A stretch of 64,000 bases of DNA from Nicotiana tabacum (Eukaryota; Streptophyta; Magnoliopsida; Solanales; Solanaceae), in assembly GCF_000715075.1 (NCBI RefSeq), contig NC_134087.1, forward strand, positions 159,885,436 through 159,949,435. Reading direction: 5' to 3'. A program made the position numbers and the translations under genes. Below are positions 35,158-46,093 of this stretch, one piece after another; position 1 is the stretch's first letter; each line of letters starts with the position of its first letter. The notes under the pieces were generated by a model. The model was not told the origin of the DNA. It ran no database searches and saw only the letters and a list, made by a program, of their open reading frames with translations.

Positions 35158-36744
35158 CTACTTGATCCCAGAAGGACCTTCCCCAGACTCGGCATCTTTG
35201 GCTCATTCGAACAGCTTTCCCAACTCGCGAACTCCCAGCAATAGGTAGGTTCTGGATAGATGTCCGCCCTCATTTCCCTCAGCATTCTGGCAATCCTCGA
35301 TTCTTTTGAGAAATTTCCTTTCCAGCTCTACTATGCCCAGCTCCAAGAACCCCAGTCGCTTGTTGGCACTGACAACCATGTCTTTCCACTCCTCGATCAG
35401 CTTTTGGTTGGCCTCTTGTATCTCATGGTGCTCGCTTTCACATTCTCGAATCCTCTTACGTAGTTGATTTTATTTGACATGCGCTTAGACCCTTTCATCT
35501 ATGATCCTGTGGCCCCTAGCAAGTCCTGGCTAGCCCAAACCATCGTGATTAGATTCTAACCAGCCTGAATAGTAGGGAGCGCAACCAGCGTGGTATCTGT
35601 CTGGCTCGATAGTATCTCTTCCCATGATGATCTTGCAATGCCACATATACTAAGCTTGGCACTTATAAGGATTGTCATCAACTTGGAAGTTAGCCCGAAA
35701 GTGACTCATCTTGTCGACCCTTGGTATAACCTGCTTCCTACCAACCTGTTTAATAACTCGGAGAGGGACATAAGGGTAGGTTCCTCTCAGACCGATTAAT
35801 ATCAGAAACGGCGCATCCCTGGATCGGGCGATGAACTCCTCAGTAGGGAACCATTCGAACATCCATTGTACTCGGTCCTCGGTAAGGTTATCAAATAACT
35901 CTACCCATCCTCTGGTATCTTCTGGCTGGGTGAACATATTGGGCATATAGTTCATTCGCTTCGGATGATGGAAAGCGATATGATCGTCCCAGTCTCTTCG
36001 CTGAATTTTCTGTCGGTATTCACCCTTTTGGAGATGCTCCATGAGCCAGAGCTGAAGTAGCAAATTGCATCCCTCGAAGTGTTTGGCTCCTCGTTGACAC
36101 TTCTCTAAGGCTCGGTATATATCCGCAATAATCATGGGCACAATGCTGAAAGGTTTCCCACCAATGCCCTCCATCAGAGTTTTAGTTACCATAGCCAGCC
36201 TGGTATGGATCCTTGCTTTCTTCATTGGAAACACTATCAACCCCAGTAAACAAAACATAAATACAAAGACCCTTCGGTGAATATGCCCTAATGATGTGAT
36301 GGCAAACTTGTCAGGATAGGTACGGTAGGACTTGCTGTGACCGTAACTCTCATACAAATAGTCGAAGGTGATATAAGATTCCTTCAGACATGTCAGTTCT
36401 GGATTCTTCTTCAGACCCATCATTTTGAGAAAACCTGTGCCCTTGCGGTTCTTATGCATTAACAATCCCGGTGTTTCCCATGGTATACCAGCCAATCCTC
36501 CTATTTCTTCTAGCAAGGGTGTCATTTCAATGTCCCCGAAGCGAAACACGTACCTCTCACAATCCCAGTATAAAGTGGTAGCTTCTATGATCTTGTTTTC
36601 GGGTTGGATTTCCAGGAGAGAAGGTAGGTTGCCTAGATATTTACGGACAAGGGTTTGATCACTAGAGTGAAGATCCTCCTACCAGCTTAGCAATTTTGGG
36701 TGGATGTTGGTGACCATGCCGAATTTGGGGACTTCATGCTTCAT
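35158..36744 (-). pseudogene. ORF1 of an Ogre-type element (529 codons incl. stop), decayed
   Basis: Begins MKHEVPKFGMV at 36744 and keeps one frame to a stop at 35158. Its longest open part is 35650-36549 (299 codons, starting MFRFGDIEMTPLLEEIGGL). It is one of the signatures of Ogre elements, which place an extra ORF between 5' LTR and gag. I associate the first two thirds with a plant mobile-domain-like family annotated as DUF7745 (recalled, not searched). The last 100 codons are a Glu/Lys-rich coiled coil. Stops include a Trp-to-stop change near 36681 and one at 35650, with a few more before the coiled coil. The role of the protein is unknown. Element B keeps only the two ends. Confidence 0.75.
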
Positions 36745-37432
36745 ATTTCTGCAAGACAAAAGGGTTAGGCCCTTACCCCCACCAGACTTGACTATTTAAT
36801 ATCAATAATTAGCATAAACACATCTAGTTCACCAAATAAATGCACAGAACGTGATGATATCCGTTTGGGTTTTAGGGAAACCCAATGGACTTAGGACAAG
36901 GCTATCTTAAAGAGTCATTATGCGGACAACATAACTGACTCGGCTAGGTTTGACCATGATGCATGCACAGTTAAACAGAGTAAGGTTTCTATGGGGTTTT
37001 ATACTGGTACCTTTGAGCGGACAACTCAAGGGGGAAAGGCACGGAACCGTCGACTACACCGTTGATCGACTAGTTTTATCGCAAATACGTCTTTTCCGTA
37101 TTTAGAGGGTGATAATATCGGAAAAGCGCAACCACTCATTATAAGCGTTGTTATGATATTTTGTTTGGCATGAGTGGAATATGATGTCGAGCATGATTAT
37201 GCAACAATTAAAGCAGTTTGTCACATATTTGCACGTTACGAAAGCAGTAAATACAATAGTTTTTTCATAATTTAAAGCGGTAGTAAAGGAAAGTAATAAA
37301 GGAAAGAAACAAAAAGACAAGTTAGTTTTGCAATCGAAAAGAAAATTGAATTCTTGAAATAAATAAACAGATAATTGTGCATAAAGAAGAATAAACTCAC
37401 AATAATAGTCTGAAATGGTAAAAGCCTAAAAA
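36745..37432 (-). other. 5' leader of element A
   Basis: Untranslated region between PBS and ORF1. It is collinear with 51716-52386 in element B, including GATGCATGCACAGTT and GTTGATCGACT segments. No coding sequence. Confidence 0.6.
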
Positions 37433-37450
37433 TCCCCAGCAGAGTCGCTA
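37433..37450 (-). other. PBS of element A (tRNA-Arg type)
   Basis: Minus strand TAGCGACTCTGCTGGGGA, three bases from the LTR2 end. It has one change (G to A at base 2) from the site I expect. Confidence 0.8.
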
Positions 37451-37541
37451 TGGTGTCGCGCCCCCTTTTTCTAGAGCAAAATCGGGTTTATGACATTTGG
37501 AGGGACAATTCATTCCTTTTGGGAATTGGATTTGCGTTTAA

Positions 37542-37551
37542 AGAGTCGCCA
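37542..37551 (-). promoter_or_regulatory. PBS-like 10-mer in U5, LTR2
   Basis: AGAGTCGCCA, 88 bases from the LTR end at 37454. Confidence 0.65.
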
Positions 37552-39937
37552 CCTAATGATTAGGGTGCATTAGGACACCAAAAGAGTTTGATTTTGAATA
37601 ACCAGAGATTAGGGTAAGGGCTTGAAATTATTCCAAGGGGAAGGTGTTAGACACCCCTCAGAATCCACTAGTATGGTTCCCGGCCAAAGAATTATTGTGA
37701 ATTTGGGGTGCAAATAACATATAGACAAATAGGGCTCAAATAAATGGGGGTTTTATATAATGGTTTGCAAATAAACAAAGTTTGGAAGAGCAAAGAACGC
37801 TGATTTTTAACGAAGGAGTTGAAATGATAAAAGGAATAAAGAAATAAGGGAAAGGGGCCCTAGGTTTATTAACAATATGGATCGCCCCACACAATGCCCG
37901 GTAATCACTCCTCAATGAGGGGCTACATGTGACATTATCACGTGGTCATTATATCCATATCTACCCTTCCCACCCCGTTAAGGTATTTACAGTGCAGATT
38001 GGTCTCGTTTACTTATTGCATGCTATTACCCGTCCCAATCCTATCAGTCCCGGAGGCATTTAGGACTATTAATCCTAAAAGGGAGGGATATTAGGCTTAT
38101 TTGTAGTTTCAAAGGAAAAAAACTCTAAGGCGATATACAAAACACGTAATGCAAATTGGGGAAACCATATAACAAGCAGAGGCTCAGATATACCTCTTTA
38201 AACAAAGAAGCACGTAATTAGTATGACTTACACATACTGTTTAGGTCTGATTTAAAAGGTATTAAAGATGAGGAAATGAGATTGTTGAGGCAGTTTTAGT
38301 TTATTGCTTAACTCAGATAAGAAGTCCGAATCTGGCCTGCCTGCTGGTTGTAATTATTCACAGAAGCAGATTCAGTTTATATTTATTACCCTATGGCTTG
38401 CCTAAGTGTTTCGACGCGGTCCTATAGGCATGATATCTATTGAACTCTGAAGGTGATAAGCTAGCAAAACTTGGAATGAATTATTTAAAGTCATATATGC
38501 ATACTTGTTAAACTAGTTAAGTGAGGGACTCAGATTATTAAAGAGAGACAGAATTTAAATGAATTGATTACAAGTTCTGCAAATGATGATATCCATTATT
38601 ACTGATTTTAGATATACCACTTAGTGAGGCGAATCGGATTTTTTATTAGAAACTCCTATAGGCATGCTTTCTAGGCATTACTGATTTTAAACCTTTATAA
38701 ATGGGGTACCTAAGTGCAGAACTGTTTGAAACCTATAGATATGGTATCTAAATTCAGAAGCGGTTTAAAACTTATAGACATGGTATCTAAATGCAAAAGA
38801 TGTTTAAAACCTATACACATTGTATCTAATGTAGTTGAATATGCAGAATTCAGAATGATCCTTTAGGCATGGTTTTTATATGTGATTGAATATGAAGAAT
38901 TCAGAATAACCCTATAGGCATGATTTCTACCCTTTGCATGCATAGTTAACCACCCCTTTTCACTAGCTATCCCCAAGTGTTTATTACAACTTATTACAAA
39001 CCGGAATAGTAAATTACATCAGAAAATACAAATAAGAGTACAACTAGAGGTAGCCTGATTCTGACTTCCTCACTGAGTTATGAGATAAGCCAACTCAAAG
39101 ACCATTGATCCAAAGCCTTTTTCAACTTGAGTGTGTCAGAGTTCCCTAAGAGCCCCAATGGGACTCCGGGCAGTGCTCACACCCAAATTGTATTATCAGA
39201 ATGGGGATAAATGCAGTGTGGAAGGGTCAGCCCTCAAGTGTCCAAGTTTAGAGGGAGCTCAAGGGGTCCCAATGCAAGGCTCACAAGGGGGGGGGCAGAA
39301 CTTAAAGTCTATGAGAGAGTGCAAGTGCAGAAACAGAACTTTAAGAACTAGGGAAGTAAAGAAAAGGGTACTGGGAAATAGCTACAGAATTGATAACTTT
39401 GCACAAAAGGGGTCGGGGATTGGGAACTGATTGTAGAGAGCCCATGCTTGGCAGGGGTAAGCTTTGGGAATGCACAACAATAGAGATGATGGCATGCCTA
39501 TAAGCCTACCAGAACATACAACAGCAAAGAATCATAGGGGTTAGGATCCTAGGGGGATCAAGCTTGAGTCATGGATAGTAATATTTAGTACTATCATGCC
39601 TCAAGCAAATCATAGTATCAAACACATTGGGGAAGAGGTTTGGGGTTCACAACACGACAGGCAGAAGGAAAATACAACATGCTAAAGTAAGTATTGAACC
39701 ATACATAATTAGTAGACAGACAATAAGGTAAAAAGTATTAAGTAAACACATTGTTGTGATTGCTGAAAATCTTAATCAGAACATACCAGTTTCAAAGAGG
39801 CAAAGTAAAATAAAAGCAAGTAGCAGGACTTGAAAGAAAGCCACAATACAAGTAACAAGAGAGAATGCTTTTTGAAGGTGAGTGTGAGTTCAGAAAACTA
39901 AGAGTGTCTGTGTGTCTGTGTTAATGAGAAAGCCAGG

Positions 39938-39945
39938 TAGTTATA
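39938..39945 (-). promoter_or_regulatory. altered TATA box, LTR2
   Basis: Minus-strand TATAACTA where LTR0, LTR1 and LTR3 have TATAAATA. Confidence 0.6.
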
Positions 39946-40889
39946 GTTTGAAAATAGGCAGAAAACGAGGCAAGAAAATAATTATGGAACTGTGTACCAA
40001 TTAAAATCAATCAGTATAAGACTTACTTTAATTAAGGAGTTAAAATCGAACAGTAACATGCAAGTGCTAAATAAGGAACGAAATCACATAGGGCTGAATA
40101 TGACCAATAAGGAAGTATTTCCAGCATAGTACAAGTACACAGTAGGTAATAGAGGCTAGGTTCATCAAACTCTAATCAAGGAAAGGTCTGTAAGAATCCA
40201 ATGCCAATGTAATCAAGGTAAGGGGATTAATCAAATTGAGTAGAAAATGTAGGGGACGAAAGTTCAAAGGAAAGTATTCAAATAGGTCTAAGAAACAAGG
40301 AAATCAGTACAACAAGGAAAGAATCAATTACAAGAGTTCAATCAGAATTACACAAAGAGGTTTGAAAGCAGTCCACAATTAAGAGTTATTTTGAGAGGGA
40401 AATTTATCATATAAAAGAGTGCATAACATTAGGCATGCGAGGCTGGACTCATGACAAAGAGGATAATCACATGACAGTCACATAGGTTAATAGAGAAAAG
40501 GGAGAGTATCTGAAACATGCAAAAGGGTCCAGTAGAAAGACCTTTTTGAAAATACAATCGAGTTTCAATGATAGCAGTAGATCAAAATCACATGAAGCAA
40601 CAGAAGTTGAAACAAAGATTTTGAAACTCAGCCGAGTAGTAGATGAAACAACTTCAGAAACTCGAATAGGTCCAAAGAGATTAGGGTTTTGAAACCAAAC
40701 AAGTTCAGAGATGAGGAACAAGCAAATCGTATAGCAAATAGTCTCAAAACTCGAACGAACCCCCAAATTTTAGGGTTTTCACCATCAATCGAGTATAGAG
40801 ATGAAAGACAAGAGAATCAGGCAAAATAATATCAACAAAGAAAATAAAATTAGAAACCTTAAGAAAGAACCAAGACTTTTAACATAAAG

Positions 40890-41030
40890 AAACACAGTAG
40901 AAGAACAACATAAGAAACACAGTAGAAGAATCAACATAAGAAATATAGTAGAAGAACGACATAAGAAACACGGTAGAAGAATCAACATAAGAAACACAGT
41001 AGAAGGTCAACATAAGAAACACATTAGAAC
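40890..41030. repeat. ~24 bp tandem repeats in LTR2
   Basis: About six units of AACATAAGAAACACAGTAGA plus AGAAYC. LTR3 has about five (58770-58890) and LTR1 about three (27060-27125). Confidence 0.8.
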
Positions 41031-42869
41031 ATGTTAAAAATCAGAAAAGCTTTGAAATGACTTAACAGAACCCTAAATCGGAAAAGGTAAAGGTTTTGAA
41101 GGTAATGTTTTGAAAGAAACTTTGAGAAAACGTTTAAAAGATCAGAGAAAACACAGATCTACAATGGATCAAAAAGAATCAGAGGAACCTCGAAGGTTAG
41201 GGTTTCGAAAGAAACCCAGATGGTGAGAAAGGCTTGGAAACTATCGATCTAAGCCGAAGAAGTCGATAGTCAAGTTCGAATAGCCATGGCTGGCCGGAGC
41301 AAGGTCAAAGATGACCAGAGACATCCATAAGAATTGGGATCGACCAAGGTCTGGACCAATCTTCTTCAAGGTCTGACCTTGAAACCATAGTAATCAGGCG
41401 TGTAGGAGTCATAGGAGGCCGATGCATGCCTTTAATGGCTTTGGAATCCATGGATTCAGATGATTTTAGGATAAAAACGGAGGGAGGCGGCTAGGGTTTG
41501 AGAGGAGATTGAGAGGGAACTGGGAGAAGGGGGAATTAAAGGGCGGCTACAGACGGGAAATGATTAGGGTTAGGGGGTAATTGGGAATTAAAAAGGAAAG
41601 AGTTAACGGTGGCCATTGATCATTTTGATCAACGATCTGGATTGGAGGGGAATCCGGGCGGGTTATTTTAAAGAGTTGTGGGTCAGGTAGATTAGGATTT
41701 GGGCTAGGTAATTGGAATCTATAATAGGGTCTAATTAGAGGTTCAAATCCGGCTAAAATTGAAATGCAAATGGGGTATCATTTAAATAGCCATTTTTCCC
41801 TCATTTATTTTATACAAAATAGTAAAATAATTTTTGGAAATAAATTAAAGGTAATAAATGATTAATAATACATAATTATTAAATTAAAAATATTGGAGTC
41901 AATTTTATAACTATAAATACAATTAATTCTTAAAAGATGTCAATATTGCAATTATATATAATTTAGCTTTAAAAATACCAAATAAAATTATAAAAAATAT
42001 ACAAAAATTATGCTAGCTATATTTTAATATAAATATGAGAATCCACTAAATGAATCACCCAAAATGATAATTTTGCGGATAATTACTGGGTTTTCTTAAT
42101 AAAATAGGGCAATAAATTGATTTAAAAATATTTAAAAAATAAGAGAAAAATAATAAAACCTTGGGACATACTTATATATGCACATACCTGCTATTTTGAG
42201 AGTATTGTTCATATTAAAAATATATAGGAAAAATTGGGTATCAACAGCTGCCTCTCTTTACCCGGGAAGGATGAAAGAGTTGTCGGGTTAAGATATGATG
42301 GCCAATTTTAACCGAACGAAATGGTTCGAGGAGACTTAGGCCATAATCAGGTTTCTGATCTGCCTACATATCCCTAATTTTACAGGAGTCAGGCCGTATC
42401 TAGTTCGGGATCCGTCGGTTTAATATGCCGATGGAGACTTTCCAAGAATGGACGCAATATTCAGGTTGGGGTGAATGGTTTGAAACCTGACAGGGTTGCA
42501 AGAACTGGAGCGGGATCGCTCCTGACGAGACGGTCGTTTCTCGCTGGTTTACCTGAAAGTAAGCGATACAAGCATATATTGTGCGTAAATTTAAACATGA
42601 TGCAAATTCCCGTTGGACCATGAAAGTTGTCTTTAGACAGTTAGGATGACGTCCTTAGACCATGACGTCCTGGGCCATGAAGCTTATAATAAAGGATTCG
42701 CAGGCCATGAAATGATGCTCTCGGGCTATGAGAATGATGCCTCCGAATTATGATGCCTTTGAATAGTGATATGCAAAAGATAAAAGGGGTCCTCAGGCCA
42801 TGAAATGGTGTTCTCGGGCTATGAGAACGGTGCCTCCTAACAATGACGCCTTCAGATAATTTGGTAATC

Positions 42870-42945
42870 TTTCAGCCTATGCAATGCAATAGGTGGCGAT
42901 CTTTCAGCCAATGCAAATGTAAATAAGGTGGCGATCTTTCAGCCG
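42870..42945. repeat. 32-35 bp tandem array, three units (element B)
   Basis: TTTCAGCC at 42870, 42902 and 42937; counterpart of the six-unit array at 28951. Confidence 0.85.
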
Positions 42946-42983
42946 ATACAAATGGAGGTAGAGATTAACCTCGGAAAGTAGAA

Positions 42984-43250
42984 TGGTAGCCTTATGCAAT
43001 GCAGAAATGCAGATGGAGGTAGAGCTTAACCTCGAAAGGCAGAATGGTAGCCTTATGCAATGCAAGAAATGCAGATGGAAGTAGAGCTCAACCTCGAAAG
43101 GTAGAATGGTAGCCTTATGCAATGCAAGAATGCAGATGGAGATAAAGCTTAGTCTCGGAAGGTAGAATGGTAGCCTTATGCAATGCAAGAAATGCGGCTG
43201 GAGGTAGAACTTAACCACGGAAAGCAGAATGGTAGCCTTATGCAAGAAGT
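42984..43250. repeat. 61-62 bp minisatellite, five units (element B)
   Basis: TGGTAGCC at 42984, 43045, 43107, 43168 and 43230; counterpart of the ten-unit array at 29166. Confidence 0.92.
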
Positions 43251-43966
43251 AAAAGGGCAAATGATAATAGAATTTTCTTTGATGATAGCGGATTGCGATA
43301 TTCTGACTGCTAGGGATACTGTGTTTGCTGGGGACACTGTGTGTGGATAGCAGCTGTGAGTAAGTGCAACGGTTCTGAGAGTTGTATTTCTGAGCAATGT
43401 GAGTCTCGTGAGTGTATAGTATATTTGACTTTTTTGCAACTCAAGTGCCTGCATCCGAAGAAAAATCATGAGTTTTGTAAAGGGGGGAGGTTAGTTCGTA
43501 TCCTCGCTGGCTCTGCTTGACCTGCTCAGCTTTGATCTGGTGATACTGTACGTATCATTGGGGTAGTGTTGCTAAACAAGGAAATTTTGGCAATAAACAT
43601 GCATGATTTAGTAAAGGCATACATAAATAAATAATTAAGAATAGTTTTCTTTAGATGAACCAACAACTGCGACGTGGTTCAAGACATTGCAACCCTTCTT
43701 GTTACGGAATTTTGAGGGTCCTCCTCAAATTTCTTCCCCAGTTTAATGGATTGATGCTTTTGACTGCTGCTACCAATGATTGGCTGAAATTAACTTCGGA
43801 ATTTTGAGGGTCCTCCTCAAAATTCTACCCCAGTTTCCAATTGCAGGGGAAAATAAAAGTTTTATTGAATTGTGACCGAACCCATGGGGCTTCCTACGTA
43901 TCCCCTCTTAAATGGTAATTAGGCAGGGCGTAGTTTAAATTACATCATATGAGGAAAGCATAATGA

Positions 43967-44533
43967 TTACAAATAGTAACGCTTGACTGCATCTGAATTA
44001 ATCGGCTTCGGCCAGACTTCTCCGTCTATTTCTACGAGTATGAGGGCTCCTCCTGTCAGAACCCAATGAACCATGTATGGACCCTGCCAGTTGGGAGAGA
44101 ATTTCCCCTTGGCTTCATCTTGATGCGGAAAAATTTTCTTTAACACTAGCTGCCCCGGTGTGAAGTGTCTCGGCTTGACCCTTTTGTTGAAGGCTCTAGA
44201 CATTCTGTTCTGATAAAGTTGACCATGGCAAACTGCATTCATTCTCTTTCCATCGATAAGAGCCAACTGCTCATAACGACTCTTCACCCACCCTGCATCG
44301 TCGAGCTCAGCTTCCTATATGATCCTCAGGGAGGGAATTTCCACTTCGGCGGGAATGACTACCTCTGTACCGTAAACCAGCATATAGGGGGATGCCCCGG
44401 TTGATATGCGGACTGTGGTGCAATATCCCAGTAAAGCAAACGATAACTTCTCGTGCCACTGTTTATGCTTCTCTATCATATTCCTCAATATCTTCTTGAT
44501 ATTCTTATTGGCGGCTTCTACTGCTCCGTTCAT
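43967..44533 (-). pseudogene. integrase C-terminal part, element B
   Basis: Follows a stop at 44534. The first frame (44315-44533) starts MNGAVEAANKNIKK and carries the catalytic Glu of the integrase core at residue 6. It ends at a stop at 44315. The next frame (43967-44287) holds the C-terminal domain with the GPY/F-like NWQGPYMV and the usual polyprotein end ...INSDAVKRYYL. Together they would bind DNA and complete the DD35E active site. Two nonsense changes separate the blocks. Confidence 0.85.
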
Positions 44534-46093
44534 CTAAGGTCTGCAGGCTGTAGAACTCTTGTGTCTGATCTTGAAGGTTTCACACATGGCTTTCATCAAG
44601 TCACTATTGAGGTTGGAACCATTATCAATGATGATTGACTCCGAAATCCCGAATCGACAAATGATGCAATCGCGAACAAAGTCTGTCACAACTTTCTTAG
44701 TTACTGCTCTGTAAGATGCTGCTTCGACCCATTTGGTGAAATAGTTGATTGCTACTAGGATAAACCTGTGCCCGTTGGAAGCGGCAGGCTCGATTGGTCG
44801 AATAACATCCATTCCCCAGGCGGCGAACGGCCATGGCGAGCTTGTTGCATTAAGCTCATTCGGAGATACCTTTATCATGTTTGCATGTATCTGGCAATGG
44901 TGGCATCTCCGGACATACTGGATGCAGTCCGTCTCCATAGTCATCCAAAAGCAACCAGCTCGAAGTATCTTCTTTGCTAAGACAAAGGCATTCATATGTG
45001 GACCACAGGTCCCAACATGACTTTCCTCTAGTAGCCTGGATGTTTCCTTTGCGTCGACACACCTTAGTAACCCCAAATCAGGAGTCCTCCTATACAGGAT
45101 CCCTCTGCTATGAAAGAAATTGTAGGACAACCTCTGAAGGGTACGTTTCTGAGTAGGATTTGCAAGTTTTGGGTATTCTCCTTTCGTCAAATATTCCTTG
45201 ATATCATGAAACCAAGGTTTTCCATCTGCTTCTTCCTCAACATGAGCACAATAAGCTGGCCGGTCATGGATCTTTACCGGAATGGTATCAATGAAGTTCT
45301 TGTCTGTATGTTGTATCATGGATGATAGGGTAGCCAATGCATCGGCCAATTCATTCTGGACCCTGGGAACATGTTGGAATTCTATCTTTATGAACCTCTT
45401 TCTCAATTCATGTACATAATGCAGATACGGGAGTATCTTGGAGTTGTTGGGTGCCCATTCTTCTCGGACCTGATGTATAAGTAGGTATGAATCTACAATC
45501 ACTAGCAACTCTTGAATGTTCATGTCAATAGCCATTTTGAGCCCTAAAATGCAGGCTTCGTACTCGGCCATATTGTTGGTGCACTGGAACCTTATTTTGG
45601 TGGACACTGGATAATGCTGACCGGTTTCTGATACCATGACTACTCCTATGCAAACTCCTTTGAAATTTGTTGCTCCATCAAAAAATAATCTCCAACTATC
45701 ATAGGATTCCGCAATGTCTTCTCCTATGAATGACACCTCTTTGTCAGGAAAATGCATTTTCAGGGGTTCATATTCTCCATCTACGGGATTTTCAGCAAGG
45801 TGATCTACCAATGCCTGACCCTTGATTGCTTTATAAGTCACGTAGACAATGTCGAACTCACTCAATAGGATTTGCCACTTGGCTAACTTGCTAGTGGGCA
45901 TGGGCTTCGGGAAGATGTACTTTAAAGGATCTATCCTTGATATGAGATATGTAGTATAGGCACAGAAGTAGTGCCTCAACTTCTGAGATACCCAAGTCAA
46001 AGCACAGCAGGTGTGCTCTAACAGAGAATACCGGACCTTGTACGGGGTGAACTTCTTACTGAGGTAATAAATGGCCTTCTCCTTCCTCCCCAT
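44534..46093 (-). CDS. open 519-codon pol segment: RNase H, second RNase H, integrase core (element B)
   Basis: Residues 1-70 finish the gypsy RNase H. Residues ~134-255 form a second, archaeal-type RNase H with Asp139 (FFDGA), Glu177 (NNMAEYEA), Asp201 and Asp251 (NELADALA). Residues ~355-405 form the integrase zinc finger (His359, His366, Cys397, Cys400). Residues ~415-519 hold the integrase core with Asp429 (WGMDV) and Asp490 (IIIDNGSN); the Glu lies in the next block, 35 residues further. The double RNase H is known for the Tat lineage of plant Ty3/gypsy elements. The frame is a fragment: a frameshift near 46060 separates it from RT and a stop at 44534 ends it early, so a working enzyme is not expected. 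Confidence 0.88.
   Translation of the reverse strand: MGRKEKAIYYLSKKFTPYKVRYSLLEHTCCALTWVSQKLRHYFCAYTTYLISRIDPLKYIFPKPMPTSKLAKWQILLSEFDIVYVTYKAIKGQALVDHLAENPVDGEYEPLKMHFPDKEVSFIGEDIAESYDSWRLFFDGATNFKGVCIGVVMVSETGQHYPVSTKIRFQCTNNMAEYEACILGLKMAIDMNIQELLVIVDSYLLIHQVREEWAPNNSKILPYLHYVHELRKRFIKIEFQHVPRVQNELADALATLSSMIQHTDKNFIDTIPVKIHDRPAYCAHVEEEADGKPWFHDIKEYLTKGEYPKLANPTQKRTLQRLSYNFFHSRGILYRRTPDLGLLRCVDAKETSRLLEESHVGTCGPHMNAFVLAKKILRAGCFWMTMETDCIQYVRRCHHCQIHANMIKVSPNELNATSSPWPFAAWGMDVIRPIEPAASNGHRFILVAINYFTKWVEAASYRAVTKKVVTDFVRDCIICRFGISESIIIDNGSNLNSDLMKAMCETFKIRHKSSTACRP

Larger units (their letters stand above)
23621..42246 (-). mobile_element. element A: Ogre/Tat-type Ty3/gypsy retrotransposon
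   Basis: 3' LTR is LTR1 (23621-28327), interior 28328-37453, 5' LTR is LTR2 (37454-42246, shared with element B). Order from PBS: ORF1, truncated gag fused to the G-patch block, RT, RNase H, second RNase H, integrase, 3' region with minisatellites, PPT. About 2.7 kb covering gag core, zinc knuckle and protease is deleted, and pol has numerous stops and frameshifts, so it is not autonomous. ORF1 upstream of gag, very long LTRs, a tRNA-Arg-type PBS and a second RNase H identify the Ogre/Tat group. Confidence 0.85.
37454..42246 (-). mobile_element. LTR2: shared LTR between elements A and B (4.8 kb)
   Basis: TGTCGCGCCCCC ... GGGTATCAACA. The low end is flanked by a PBS (element A) and the high end by a polypurine tract (element B), so it serves as 5' LTR of A and 3' LTR of B. 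It is much closer to LTR3 than to LTR1 along its whole length. It includes the PBS-like 10-mer (37542-37551) and a longer set of AACATAAGAAACAC repeats (40890-41030). Confidence 0.9.
42247..43966 (-). other. PPT and 3' untranslated region of element B
   Basis: Begins with a polypurine tract on minus (TAAAGAGAGGCAGC) touching LTR2 and runs to the integrase stop. It is collinear with 28328-30455 of element A but shorter, because both tandem arrays have fewer units. No coding sequence. Confidence 0.7.

Noticed and set aside
37433..37450. tRNA gene suggested by the tRNA-like PBS sequences
   Set aside because: Only the 18 bases complementary to a tRNA 3' end are present; there is no cloverleaf around them.
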